A stretch of 64,000 nucleotides of DNA from Gari tellinella (lineage: Eukaryota; Mollusca; Bivalvia; Cardiida; Psammobiidae), in NCBI GenBank assembly GCA_922989275.2, contig OV277871.1:2170001-2234000 (forward strand). Reading direction: 5' to 3'. Position 1 is the first letter of the stretch; every line of letters starts with the position of its first letter. The position numbers and the translations under genes are program-made. Positions 53,852-63,963 of the stretch are shown here, piece after piece. Under the pieces are notes generated by a model. That model saw nothing but the letters and a program-made list of their open reading frames with translations, searched no databases and was not told where the DNA came from.

Positions 53852-54613
53852 CTAAAAAACATGACATTTAATGATAAAATGGTATTCATCTTCTATTTCT
53901 GTACTTCTGCAATACACACAGTATCTCATTCTATTTCTTCCATAACGACCGGTTTGAATATGCAGAGAATGCGCAGACAGTCTAATTTTACAAATATAAT
54001 TCCATAAATCAAATGGCAATATATCTAAGTATGTTTCGTAACCAAAAACCTCTTTAACATTACTATATATATGTAATACTTCACTTTTATCTTTGTCTAA
54101 ATACCAACTTTGGTAAAAAATATCAATTAAACGTTGATTGAATATATTAATGAAAGTATTTTCATTTAATATATATTGTTGATCCCATGCATATGCAAAT
54201 CCGTTCTGGCATAATAATTCTTTCACACTAGACAACCAACTTTGTATTCCATTCAAACATTCTTCCAAAGCCAATTTATAAATAGTTTGTAAAATAATAT
54301 TATCCGTGTTGAGCAATTTAAACCAGTATTTCAATATTCTTACATAACGAGATATATACAAAGGGTGTCTACCGAGTTCCCCATAAACTCCAACAGTTGC
54401 TGTACTAGTTCTAACATTCAGAATTGTCTTGCAGAATTTTAGATGTATTCTTTCTATTTCTTTCGATTTACTGTAACCCCAAATTTCAGATGCATACCCT
54501 AAGATCGAACCAACAAAGGAATCAAACAGTTGACATAGTATTTTCGGTTTCAAATTAAACTGATTACATTTAATCAGCAACACGTGTAAAGCTTTCAAAG
54601 CTTTACCAACCAA
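53852..54613 (-). pseudogene. LINE ORF2 C-terminal region
   Basis: 253-residue open frame. Starts just past the RT (GKALKALHVLLIKCNQFNLK, ILCQLFDSFVGSILGYASEIWG), continues through YGELGRHPLYISRYVRILKY and ends with a Cys/His knuckle CVYC..HFIIKC. The LINE lineage looks the same as the fragments at 51.3 and 52.6 kb (shared RLxxHxLxIxTGRY..R), though less than full identity. Only the downstream part of the polymerase protein is present, so no activity is expected. Confidence 0.82.
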
Positions 54614-54671
54614 GTGTTCCTGATTACATGCAAACGTTCCTGTGTAGTTAAAAACAGTTCCCAGGTAAAAA

Positions 54672-55012
54672 AAAAAAAGTAATATACTAAGTTAAAGTCT
54701 ACTTTCAGTCCGAATGACCGCTAAGCCGACTGTACATATACTCCCCTGATCATCGAGCCATCTTGCCTATGAGCACTGCTAACATATGGCGCAGTCAAAT
54801 ACAGCCGCAGTACCGACTCAGACACTTCACAGGTACCCATTGTAACCCCTGGGTGGAGAGGAGCAATTCGCGGTACATGTCTTGCTCAAGAACATTCCTG
54901 TACATCATCGGGGATTCAGAAAAATCCCCTAGTCAGACCGCTGGTCCGGCGGGGTGTCAAACTCACGACCCCTGGTACCGTAGTCCAAGGTGTTAACCAT
55001 TGGGTAATTAAA
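54672..55012 (-). mobile_element. tRNA-derived SINE inside the LINE
   Basis: The minus-strand head starts AATGGTTAACACCTTGGACT (A-box region) and has GGTCGTGAGTTTGACACC (B-box-like). The body is about 340 bp and ends in a T-rich tail (A12 on plus at about 54667-54679). It sits between the Tyr and Leu codons of the LINE motif FNYLG, with TTACC at both borders. Confidence 0.7.
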
Positions 55013-55042
55013 ATCATTAACTATATCTAAATATTTTCCATC

Positions 55043-56533
55043 TACGAGGGCTGTCCCAAAACACCGTGGACTAATTTTTTTTTTGAAGAACCCGACGTAA
55101 TATTTCTTTGATTTTTTTACCAATGCTATTTCAAACATTTTTACATTTGAATAAGAAATAATAAGGTTCCTGAACACACCTGACCCTGTTTTATTTGTAA
55201 ATATTCATTGTTGGTTAGATTATGCGGCGCACACCAAAATCTTAAAGGTAGATTTAAAGAGGTACATTTTACAACATCCTACATAGCAACTTCGAAACGG
55301 AATTTGCGCAAAATTGCGTCATGAATGTTGACGTTGTTATATATGACGTCATCCTGGAAAAAATCGTTAACGTAGCGTCATTTAAAAATAAGATATCTAG
55401 TTATGGCGAATGATACCGTGTTCTAAAGACGCCAGAAATGACGACGTCAGAGGAAAAGGCGGCGCAGCAGAATGTCATAGAATACTACTTTGAGTTGAAT
55501 TTGATCCCGAAACAGACGTTAAAACAACTACAATCAACAGAAATTGATCAATCAGCATCTCGCTTTCTGGTGTTCAAATAGCATACGCGATTTTTAGAAG
55601 GATGGATTGGGAAAAATAATGTAAAGATTGGACGACCGGAAGACATTGACGGTTTCATTGTAGAAAACGCGAGGAGCGTCATGAATGGTGATCGGCGTCT
55701 TGCGGTGAGATAGAATGCTGAACTCCTCGGGACAGCAAATTGTCTGTATATCGACTTTTACGTGAGAAACTAAACATGTCGAGAGTCGGTGATATATGGG
55801 TGCCACACTTGTTAAGGGCAGAAGAAAAAGAAAGATGTGTCCAGGTATCAACACTCTTTTTTAAGACGATATTCGAGAGATTAGGACTTTTTCAGCAAAC
55901 ACCCATCACACAGATCAATTGCATACGATGCGAGAGAAGTGACCGGGGTTCATTTCCAAACTTAGAAAAGCAACATATTGTACCAGGTTGTATCGCTTCG
56001 TGCCACATTTCCCAGCATGCACATTTTGAACTTGCCGTGCTGTGCGTCAGCAGGGCTGCAATTTCTCCGGAATTTTCCGAAATCTTTTAGTTTTAATGCT
56101 AGCAGATGGTAGCTTAAAGCAGGTTGAAAGTAAAGCAGAATGTGCCTTAATGCACATTCTGCTTTACTTTCAACCTGCTTTAAGTAATCGCGCTAGAAAA
56201 ATAGAAAATTTTGAAATCTTAGGATTTTGCAAGATCAACTTATGGCAGCCCTGCGTCAGCGAAGCGAAAATGCATCGATCACCACTACAAGTATTTTGAA
56301 AAGGAGTGACGTTGACGTCGATAACGTCGTAACGTTAACTAGTGTGCGCCGGGGTTACACAGATAGGGTATTTCAAAATACCCTGTGCTGGTCAGTTTTA
56401 AAGATAACACATTAAAACTTCACACAGGTTTACATAAACCCTATGTTTATATATACTGATGACCGTTTGTCTCTGCTGTTTTAACGAACAATTTTATAAG
56501 AAAAGTCTACGATGTTTTGGGACAGCCCTCGTA
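55043..56533 (+). mobile_element. Mariner-type transposon, defective
   Basis: TIRs TACGAGGGCTGTCCCAAAAC and its inverse TTTTGGGACAGCCCTCGTA, TA at both borders, inserted in the LINE. A transposase remnant starts at ATG 55438: MTTSEEKAAQQNVIEYYFEL, then KIGRPEDIDGF, GDRRL, and in another frame VYRLLREKLNMSRV and WVPHLLRAEEKERCV. This is the mariner N-terminal DNA-binding half. Stops and frameshifts are present, and the DDE catalytic part is not recognisable. Confidence 0.82.
56049..56253 (+). mobile_element. H element inside the mariner
   Basis: CAGGGCTGCAATTTCTCC ... CTTATGGCAGCCCTG flanked by CGTCAG on both sides (6 bp). The central hairpin 56116-56183 (GTGCCTTAATGCAC core) has arms GAAAGTAAAGCAGAAT / ATTCTGCTTTACTTTC. 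This is the deepest level of the nest LINE > mariner > H. Confidence 0.8.
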
Positions 56534-57574
56534 TATTAAATGTAATATTTTGAGCTAACACCATCACCTTAGTTTTATCAGTGTTTACTTCTAAACTCCA
56601 TTTATTACAATATGTATGTAAAAGATTAAGACTATTTTGCAAATCTGTACATGCGATGCTAACATGCACATAAACACCATTGGATGGCGAATAATGTTTT
56701 CTGGCGCACCTAATGTCAATGAGCAAATCTTTACTATATTTCATATTAAATATTAATGAAGTCTGAACATAAGCAAATAATATGCGTATAATGCTATTTC
56801 TAACCTGTAAATCCTTACTGTGCGGAAACCGAAAATGTTCATGTACAATATTTGCAAACAATGTAAATCCAGAACAGAGGACTCCTCCAGCAGCTCCCTG
56901 AGCAAGGTCTGCAATTATAGTCATTATTTTAATAACGCAAGAACTACAATCAAAGATAGTCAATGTAAACCTGATCTTATCTTCAGAAATGAAGTCAATT
57001 TGGAAGCTCAGCGGTGTATGTGTTAGTGCGCATGTTTAAACATAGCCACTTGGTTTGGAAATCATCAGATAGTGTATATGTACATGTTGTTGAAAATGCC
57101 ATTTTGTTTAAATGAAAGGAAACGCAAACGTTGTGCAAATTCAGTGTATAAGAGTAACGTGTTATCGTGCCTTACTATTTCATTACAGAAAAATTATTTA
57201 ACCCTTTTACTTTCAATAACGCCTTAAATCGCGTTTGCAAACAGTGTTGGTCCTGATCAGACGCCGCGCTGCTTATATATTGCAACTATCCTTTAAACAG
57301 TGACCATCTCTGTAAACGGCGAAATATTCCTAAGGGTAATTTTATACCAATAATAAATAGTTCATATTCTTTGCAATTTAATGTTATACTGCTCTCTAGT
57401 AAAATATACGTAATACCCATACTAAACGTTTTCTTTACCCTGGCAGGCTAGTGGTTAAAGTAGGACGAATAAGCAGCAGAAATCTTATTTGTCGTTCAGC
57501 CTGCTACAAACGTCAACCTGTCTTAAACATAGACACATGCGTATTAAAGTACGGGTTATTGTATTTAGTCCATT

Positions 57575-57806
57575 ACCCTCGTAAATACGCCTTTTTACGC
57601 ATTTGACTTATTAAACTTCAAAAAATACTTGCACTTTCTACAATCATGAATATGTACCATAAGAACTAGTTTCTAAATCCTAGACGATAGTAGCTTAAAA
57701 CAGGCTGAAGTTAAAGCGCCTTAATGCGCATTCTGTTTTACTTTCAACCTGCTTTAAATGACAACATGACTTCGAAACTAGAAACAGGATATGACGAAAT
57801 GGGTAA
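57575..57806. repeat. I element (unit 2 counterpart)
   Basis: CCATTACCCTCGTAAATACG ... GATATGACGAAATGGGTAAA, matching 37015-37250 with scattered substitutions. Confidence 0.65.
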
Positions 57807-58100
57807 ATGAACTGTATTTATAAACAAACAGAGAAGGCATGAGTCATCTTAGATGCTGACAAAATTAAAATCCCATTTTTATCAATTTATACTGTCGCAT
57901 TGCCATACAGACATCTTAATTAATCAAAACATAGGTAAATGAGGTTTAGTAATGTACTTGGACTAAAATAATTTGATTTAAATTTCCTCTACAGACAAAA
58001 CAGCTCGGGAAATATGTTCTTATCTCTTATGCAGCATCTGGAAGTCGGTTTTTTTACTTATTAAATATCGAGAGCGATTGCACTAAAATACGAAGGTCAT

Positions 58101-58329
58101 ACAATGGAGTAAACTTTATTCTTTCCCAATAACGCTAAAACTATTATTTCCATTGCAAATTGTTTGAAGCCAGATCAGACGCCGGGTAACCCGGCATCTG
58201 ACCCAGCTCCAAACTGTTTGCTCATTAGATAAAGATAAATAGTAAGCAATTTAAAAAAATCTACATTGTATTGCAATGCATTTGCGTTTCGTTTCCGTTT
58301 AAACGGGAAAAAACCGTGTTCTCCACTGT
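58101..58329 (+). mobile_element. MITE-A (unit 2 counterpart)
   Basis: ACAATGGAGTAAACTTTATT left, GTGTTCTCCACTGT right. Cassette at about 58157-58219. The subterminal GCGTTTACG is deleted relative to unit 1. Confidence 0.78.
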
Positions 58330-58619
58330 AAGTTACTCGGTGTCTGAACAGTTTTCATACTCTTTTTCATTGCCTTCATTACAACAAACAACCCTACCGA
58401 AAATTATACTCTTCATTGACGAATTATAGTAAAAACCTCTCTCAGATTACGAAAGGAGCGATCTGTTTAAATGTCACCTTGCTTTAAGCAGTCACCTATC
58501 GTAACACATAATAGTTAAAACAATTTCTTGGTTGTATAAAAGACAGATGACAGCTTAAAGCAAGGTGACAGTATAGCAGAAAGTTCCTAGATACATGCTG
58601 TACCATCACTGTTTTCATG

Positions 58620-59013
58620 TAGTTTTTATTTATTCCCCCACTGAAGAAACTACAGTCGAAACTCGATACTTCGAAATTCTTAAATCAAACTTACCAGTAT
58701 TTCATTAGTTTAATTTTGATACCTCGATCTCGCTTAAGTCGAATATACCCGTATTTCAAAGTTAAAACGTGGCGTAGCCACGTTTTAATTTTGAAATATC
58801 GGTATGTTCGAGCTTACGTGAGTTCGAAATATCGAATTTCGACTGTAGGTCCAATCTATTCAGTCATAAATATGCCCTATCAAATATATTTCGATATGAT
58901 TCAAGCAGATAATAGTTTTAAGAAAATTGAAAGAGAAGCAGAATTCGCCTTACGGCCTTTAAGAGTTCATCTGTATTCAAAATTAGAAACAGGCTGTAGA
59001 ATAAAGGGTTAAA
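58620..59013. repeat. I element interrupted by MITE-D
   Basis: Left part TTTATTTATTCCCCCACTGAAGAAA, right part GGTCCAATCTATTCAGTCAT ... GAATAAAGGGTTAAAT. Joined, it matches the I pattern CTGAAGAAAATAGTTCCAAT. Confidence 0.65.
58651..58847. mobile_element. MITE-D inside an I element
   Basis: TA-CAGTCGAAACTCGATAC ... TCGAATTTCGACTG-TA; inner hairpin AAAACGTGGCGTAGCCACG. It landed on the TA of the I element's GAAATAGTTCC. Confidence 0.82.
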
Positions 59014-59630
59014 TAGGCAAGCTTACTCTCTAAACATCGTTTAGGTCAAATGAACCTATAGAAACGTATAATTTAGATAAATAAGAATATTCTAAATATG
59101 GTTTATATGTACATGTACTTTCGGTTACAGAAGATGGTTTCTTTCATGCTTCATCAAAGGATAGTTTGTCTTTGATAGCAAAAATCGCATCTTTGAGAGA
59201 TAATCTAAGTTATTACTTATGGAAAACAAGAGACATACACTCCTTTGTGTTGTTTTTAAACAATTAACCCATTTGCGCCCACGGTCCTATGCATGTACTT
59301 AGGACATAGGCAATCATTGTAGACTCTGATCAGACGCCGCATAATGAGGCGTTTGATCAGAGTATACACTGTATGCTGATAGGAATTTCAATATAAAACA
59401 AAACAAAAATGACAAATAAAGTGTGTTTAACATTGTGCGCCCAAAGCTTTCAAAGCTAGACCATGATATGGGATAAAGGGTCAAACATATTTTATGTGAA
59501 TGTACAAAAATGTGATTTTCTACATAAAAATATAAACGTCCTTGGACTGTTCTAGTAGGCGTTCAAACGCAATGTGTCTTATTGTTAGAGATAATAACAG
59601 TTATTATTTATCTTAATACAAAAATAGAAA

Positions 59631-59819
59631 CAGCGCTCCCTCTCTTCAACGCACCCAACGGAAGACAAAAAGTATGTGCGTTATTTGGCGGGAGCCGTTA
59701 CAGTGAGGACAATTGACTTACATTTGCTTACATAATTGTTTTGTTTGGGGAACAGCGGTAAGTGTCGTTGTCAGGAGGGAGTCGATGTTGGGAGAGCCGT
59801 TGTAGTGGGGGAATGCTGT
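59631..59819 (-). mobile_element. MITE-B unique to unit 2, middle deleted
   Basis: ACAGCGCTCCCTCTC left, GGGGGAATGCTGT right, cassette region missing (about 189 bp). Unit 1 preserves the uninterrupted site ACAGAAATAGATAGATCTAC near 41295. Confidence 0.78.
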
Positions 59820-60012
59820 ACTTCCTTGTTTGTGTTGCATAAACAATTAATGGTTCGTTTTCGTGATCTGTAAGCCATCACCGCCTTTAATTGATCCCTC
59901 CACTGAAGAAAATAATCCAATTTAAACACTACTGCCCATTAAAAGCTTGAGACGATCTCAGACTCAACTCAAACGTTTTATAAGCATGGGACGTGAATGC
60001 AGTGTTACTTGT

Positions 60013-60369
60013 ACAGCGCTCCCTCTCTACAACGACATTCAATGGGAGACAAAGATTGTGTGCGTTGTTCGGAGAGAGTCGTTATAGAGAAGGAAACAGG
60101 TTTACATTTGCAAACAGCTTCAATCCAGATCAGATGTGGTCTGATCTGGATTCAAGCTGTTTGTCACTCGTCATTATATTTATTCTATCAAAATGTCCAC
60201 TTAGATCTACATGTACATTTGAGAAAAACAGCAGACGACAAATTTAAGTAGACCACATTGCAGCCATGAAAAGGTTTGATATAATTGTCTTGTTTGGGGA
60301 ACAGCGGCAAGAGTCGTTGTAAGGAGGGATTCGTTGTTGGGAGGGCCGTTGTAGGGAGGGAACACTGTA
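60013..60369 (-). mobile_element. MITE-B, full length
   Basis: ACAGCGCTCCCTCTC left, GAGGGAACACTGT right. The cassette near 60113-60163 has lost its centre (CAGATCAGATGTGGTCTGATCTG). Confidence 0.82.
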
Positions 60370-60411
60370 TAACATTGTTAATCCATACTCACAATGAGGC
60401 ATACCTGTATT

Positions 60412-60744
60412 ACAGCGCTCCCTCTCTACCACGACACCAAATGAGATACACATATTGCGTGTGTTGTTCAGATGCAGTAGGGAGGGAAATTTAAGACATT
60501 GCTTACATTTGCAAACAGCTCACGCGGTGTCTGATCTGAATTCAAGTTGTTTGTCACTCGTTATAATATATTTTCTATCAAAAAGTCCACTTTTAGGAAA
60601 GACTGCAGACGACAATTTTAAGCAGACGATAGTTATGGCAGCAGCTATAGCGTTAGATATAACTGCCTGTTTAGGGAACAGCGGCAAGGGTCGTTGTAAG
60701 GAGGGAGTCATTGTTAGGAGGGCCGCTGTAGGCTGGGGACATTG
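60412..60744 (-). mobile_element. MITE-B, one cassette arm left
   Basis: ACAGCGCTCCCTCTC left, CTGGGGACATTGT right. Around 60515-60552 only CACGCGGTGTCTGATCTGAA remains of the palindrome. Confidence 0.75.
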
Positions 60745-60811
60745 TACTTGCTGCTAGGAATCATGATGTCTTGGCTAATCATAGACGTAATAAAAGGGAA
60801 ACCGGCTACTG

Positions 60812-61053
60812 GCTGTTGGAAGACGTTATACGGTAGTGTAAAAACGAAACGCAAACGAAAGGTCACCGCATTACCATAAAAAGTAGAAAATGACACAGTT
60901 GTAGGAACTTCTGATAATTAATTCCTTACTTTAGTGGACAACAGTTTGGTTCGTGAACAAACGCCGAGTAACCCGGCGTCTGATATGGCCCCATACTGTT
61001 TGCAATAAGTGATAAACGCGTTTGTTTGGAAAGAATGATGTATTCTCTACTGC
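60812..61053 (-). mobile_element. Old MITE-A (unit 2 counterpart)
   Basis: TTGGAAGACGTTATACGGTA left, ATGTATTCTCTACTG right. Cassette at about 60947-61001 (CGAGTAACCCGG). Matches 50895-51160. Confidence 0.7.
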
Positions 61054-61060
61054 AACGAGT

Positions 61061-61311
61061 ACAGTAGAGAAAAAGTTATTCTTCCCCGTTTAAACGCAAA
61101 GGAAATGCAAACGCAAATCGCTAAAATGTCGAAATTACCAATTTTTTTACATTTCTAATTATTGTTTTTTAAACTGAGTGGCAAACAGTTTTGGAGCCTG
61201 ATCAGACGCCGGGTTACCCGGCGTCTGATCTGGCTCCAAACTGTTTGCAATGGAAATCATAGTTTTAGCGTTAATGCATGTATTGGGAAAGAATAACGTT
61301 TTCTCCATTGT
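61061..61311 (-). mobile_element. Young MITE-A with empty site in unit 1
   Basis: ACAGTAGAGAAAAAGTTATT left, ACGTTTTCTCCATTGT right. Cassette at about 61182-61249, consensus GGGTTACCCGG. Filled site GAG-TA-element-TA-TAGGCAC versus empty GAGTATAGTCAC at 51158, which proves a TA duplication. Confidence 0.9.
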
Positions 61312-61410
61312 ATAGGCACAAGTGATTTAAAGAAATATATTCTATTCATGTTTTACTGAGCTTCGATTGATCGAACTTGTGTTAGTTAGATCAATACGAT
61401 AAAGATACTG

Positions 61411-61785
61411 TACATTTTGTTTGAGGGACTTTTATTATATTTTATAAGTACAAACTAAAAACATGGGTCTTAATTGGCAAAGGGAATGGTCCTGTTTAAT
61501 TGACCGAGACTATCCCCTAACATTCCCAATGACAATTAAGGCCCAGAACCGCGACAAGGTACATACTACAATATCCGATGGTCAAACGACAATTACAAAA
61601 CATTACAAGTCTGCAACTGTTACTTTTAACACCATCGCCATTTACACACAAGATTATGATCTGCAAATTAATAAATCACAATTAGAAATACACTATCGAG
61701 TAACCAATACATTTTGCGCATTTTGATGCCACAATTGTCTATTGTTTATAGTTATAAGTATAACAAAAGTCCCTCAAACCAAATG
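61411..61785 (+). mobile_element. Element N, uninterrupted
   Basis: TIRs TTTGAGGGACTTTTATTATA (about 61418) and TATAACAAAAGTCCCTCAAA (about 61757). Size about 375 bp, non-coding in effect. An 87-codon frame is conserved in unit 1 only as broken pieces. It contains TCCGATGGTCAAACGAC and a TTAATTGNCAAAGGGAATG / CATTCCCAATGACAATTAA internal inverted pair. Confidence 0.7.
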
Positions 61786-61814
61786 TTGTTAATATATTTA
61801 CATGTACCTCATTC

Positions 61815-62020
61815 ATACTGCGCTGCCATAAATTGATAACGAAAAATCCAAAGATTTCCAAATGTTCTATTTTTCAAGCGCAATTACTTAAAGCAGATTG
61901 AAAGTAAAGCAGAATACGCCCCAGGGCGCATTCTTCCTTACTTTCAACCTGCTTTAAGCTAACATCTACTAGGATAAAAATCCGAAAATTTCGGAAAATT
62001 CAGGAGAAATGGTAGCCCTG
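61815..62020 (-). mobile_element. H element, minus orientation
   Basis: CTGCGCTGCCATAAATTG left, GAGAAATGGTAGCCCTG right, TTCATA on both sides (6 bp). The hairpin at about 61893-61952 is partly decayed (CGCCCCAGGGCG). Confidence 0.75.
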
Positions 62021-62089
62021 TTCATATTGTAAAATTAGAATAAAGTTTTGACAGATAATGATGGATCATAGTGACTAGTCAGCCCTTTC

Positions 62090-62310
62090 TCTAATAGAAG
62101 TACCTTTCACACATTGAGGTACATTTATTTCTCATACATTTACTGCATTAAAGAAGAAAGGGTCCAATTTTATTAGGAGTCTGAGTTAAGTCTAATCTAT
62201 CCCAAACATTTTATTTGTCAGATCTGATCTTTTGCATAAATCTGACAAATCAAATGCTTTAAAACGATCTCAAACTCAACTGAAATGCTTTATAACCTTG
62301 GGCCTGATGA
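62090..62310. repeat. I-like end joined to foldback repeat
   Basis: GCCCTTTCTCTAATAGAAG ... AAGAAAGGGTCCAATTTT, then AGATCTGATCTTTTGC and AACGATCTCAAACTCAACTG. Same composite as near 41.4 and 59.9 kb. Confidence 0.45.
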
Positions 62311-62376
62311 ACTTTGTGTTTTGACTTTAAATCTGCGTAAGCAACACCGAAAGGAAAACTATTGAGAATGTTAGCC

Positions 62377-62545
62377 CATTATCCATAATCACGCCTTTTT
62401 TCGCATTTAATTTATATCTCTATACTGAAATACATAGTTCTATTTTATACAATCAAAAATATGCACCATAAGTAAAAGCTTCAATACTCTAGTAGATGAT
62501 AGCTGAAAGCATGCTGATAGTAAAATAGACTGGTCCTAAAGGAGC
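62377..62545. repeat. I element, left half
   Basis: GCCCATTATCCATAATCACG, GTAGATGATAGCTGAAAGCA and a stub of hairpin. Right half lost. Confidence 0.45.
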
Positions 62546-63221
62546 TTTACGAATGGCAAACAGCTTGGATCCTGATCATATAATGGTTACCGCTACATTT
62601 AAAACAATCAGGAGATTTAATGTGGTTTATTTTAGTGTCCACAAAACTGTTTTCTTCCGTACTACATCATAGATGAAATGTCCTTGAAAATTTCCAGACA
62701 ATACAAAAATAAATTGGTCTTATTGTTAGAGGTGCGGCAATTTATGTTTGATTTAAATGAGAAATAAGTTCAGTCATTTCCTGTTTGTATAACCAATAAA
62801 CGATATTTTCAGGAGGGTTATTATAAAATGAGCTCGGAATCAACGTACTTTTATGACCAAAGTAGGTTAAATCAAATAAGTTATATTTGCCTCCATTATA
62901 CAACAGATAATAAAGGAAGGTGAATTGGCAGTTTTTGATAAAGGTCAGGGGCCCGTTTCATAACACTTCGTACGACAACATTCGTACGACAAATGTTGTC
63001 GTAAGTCAGATTATAAAAGTCTCAATTATTAATTATTTCTCCATCTAATCTTGTCTTGTGATATGTCTTTGGAATCGTCTTGAAAAGACGACTCCAAAGA
63101 GGTGTCACAATACAGGATTAGATAGAGAAATGAGAAATTAAATGTATTTTAAAGTTTTGACTTATGACCGTTTTTGTCGTACGATTTTTATGAAACGGGC
63201 CCCAATTTCATACAAACAAAT
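62546..63221. other. Intergenic with GGGGCCCGTTTCAT inverted repeat
   Basis: No gene. GGGGCCCGTTTCATAACAC (62949) and TATGAAACGGGCCCC (63189-63204) are inverted. Inner CGTACGACAA / TTGTCGTACG and TGTCTTTGGAATCG / CGACTCCAAAGA pairs follow, i.e. a 255-bp foldback element at about 62948-63204. Confidence 0.6.
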
Positions 63222-63411
63222 ATAGTCGAACCCAGATACATGTAGTAATCGTAAACTCACGTTAATTCGAACACATCCATATTTCAAAGTTAAAACGTGT
63301 CTTACCCTCGTTTTAACTTTGAAAATACGGATTAAATTGACTTAAGCTATAGCGAGTTATAGAAAATAACTTACGAACTACTGGTTCGGTCGCTTTAAGC
63401 GAGTTCGAAGT
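63222..63411. mobile_element. MITE-D, decayed
   Basis: ATAGTCGAACCCAGATAC left, AAGCGAGTTCGAAGTACAG right; inner TTTCAAAGTTAAAACG / CGTTTTAACTTTGAAA. Its right end abuts the next MITE-A. Confidence 0.65.
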
Positions 63412-63659
63412 ACAGTGGAGAATCTGTTATTCTTTCCCAATAAACGCTTTTACGCTAAACTATTATTTGCAGTGCAAACAGTTTGGAGCCAGATCAGACG
63501 CCGGGTAACCCGGCGTCTGATCAGGCTCCAAACTGTTTGCCACCAAGATAAACAAGAATTATCAGAATTGTCCAAAAGTTGTTCTTTTTCTACGTTTTAG
63601 TGTTTTGCGTTTGCGTACGTTTGCGTTTAAACGGGAAAGAATAACAGATTCTCCACTGT
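63412..63659 (+). mobile_element. MITE-A, near consensus
   Basis: Full TIRs, cassette at about 63474-63540, AACAGATTCTCCACTGT right end. Almost identical to the copies at 25.8 and 34.9 kb, so probably recent. Confidence 0.92.
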
Positions 63660-63718
63660 ATCTGAATATAATAGAAAGCCCATTGCATTCAGCAATTATC
63701 CGCCATTGAGTGCAGTTA

Positions 63719-63963
63719 ATAAGAAGACGCTAATCACTTCCGTTTTAAAGCAATCAAAACGCAAACGCATAGAAATAAAATATTGAAAAAAGTTTATTTT
63801 TATAATTTTTTAAAGATTCATTTTAATCTGAATAACAAACAGTTTGGAGCCTGATCAGACGCCGGGTTACCCGGCGTCTGATCTGGCTCAACACTGTTTC
63901 AATCGAAACAATTGTTTTAGCATTTACGCGTTTATTGGGAAATAAGAACGTCTTCCCCGCTGT
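63719..63963 (-). mobile_element. MITE-A, decayed ends
   Basis: AAGAAGACGCTAATCAC left, GAACGTCTTCCCCGCTGT right. Cassette at about 63837-63899 intact in the core. Confidence 0.78.

Larger units (their letters stand above)
53531..56648 (-). mobile_element. LINE with nested SINE, mariner and H
   Basis: 5'-truncated non-LTR element whose pieces are 56648-56534, 55042-55013 and 54671-53531. The RT-thumb part reads TDLQNSLNLLHTYCNKWSLE and VNTDKTKVMVL at the right. DGKYLDIVNDFNYP follows beyond the mariner, and LGTVFNY.. beyond the SINE. The 3' end is AAGTCAATAAAATATATG with a GTTCT tail at 53531-53550. It occupies the exact junction between duplicated units 1 and 2. Confidence 0.85.
56649..61785 (+). 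repeat. Duplicated segment, unit 2 (compact)
   Basis: Direct copy of the 35.8-53.5 kb segment without the gypsy element, the two LINE fragments, M1, M2 and the 190-bp array. It has its own gains: a MITE-B at 59631, a MITE-D at 58651 and a MITE-A at 61061. Sequence in the first 400 bp is nearly identical between units; later blocks differ more. Confidence 0.85.

Noticed and set aside
55594..56299. Complete mariner transposase
   Set aside because: Only the DNA-binding half is recognisable, in at least two frames; an H element occupies the right part and no DDE motif was found.
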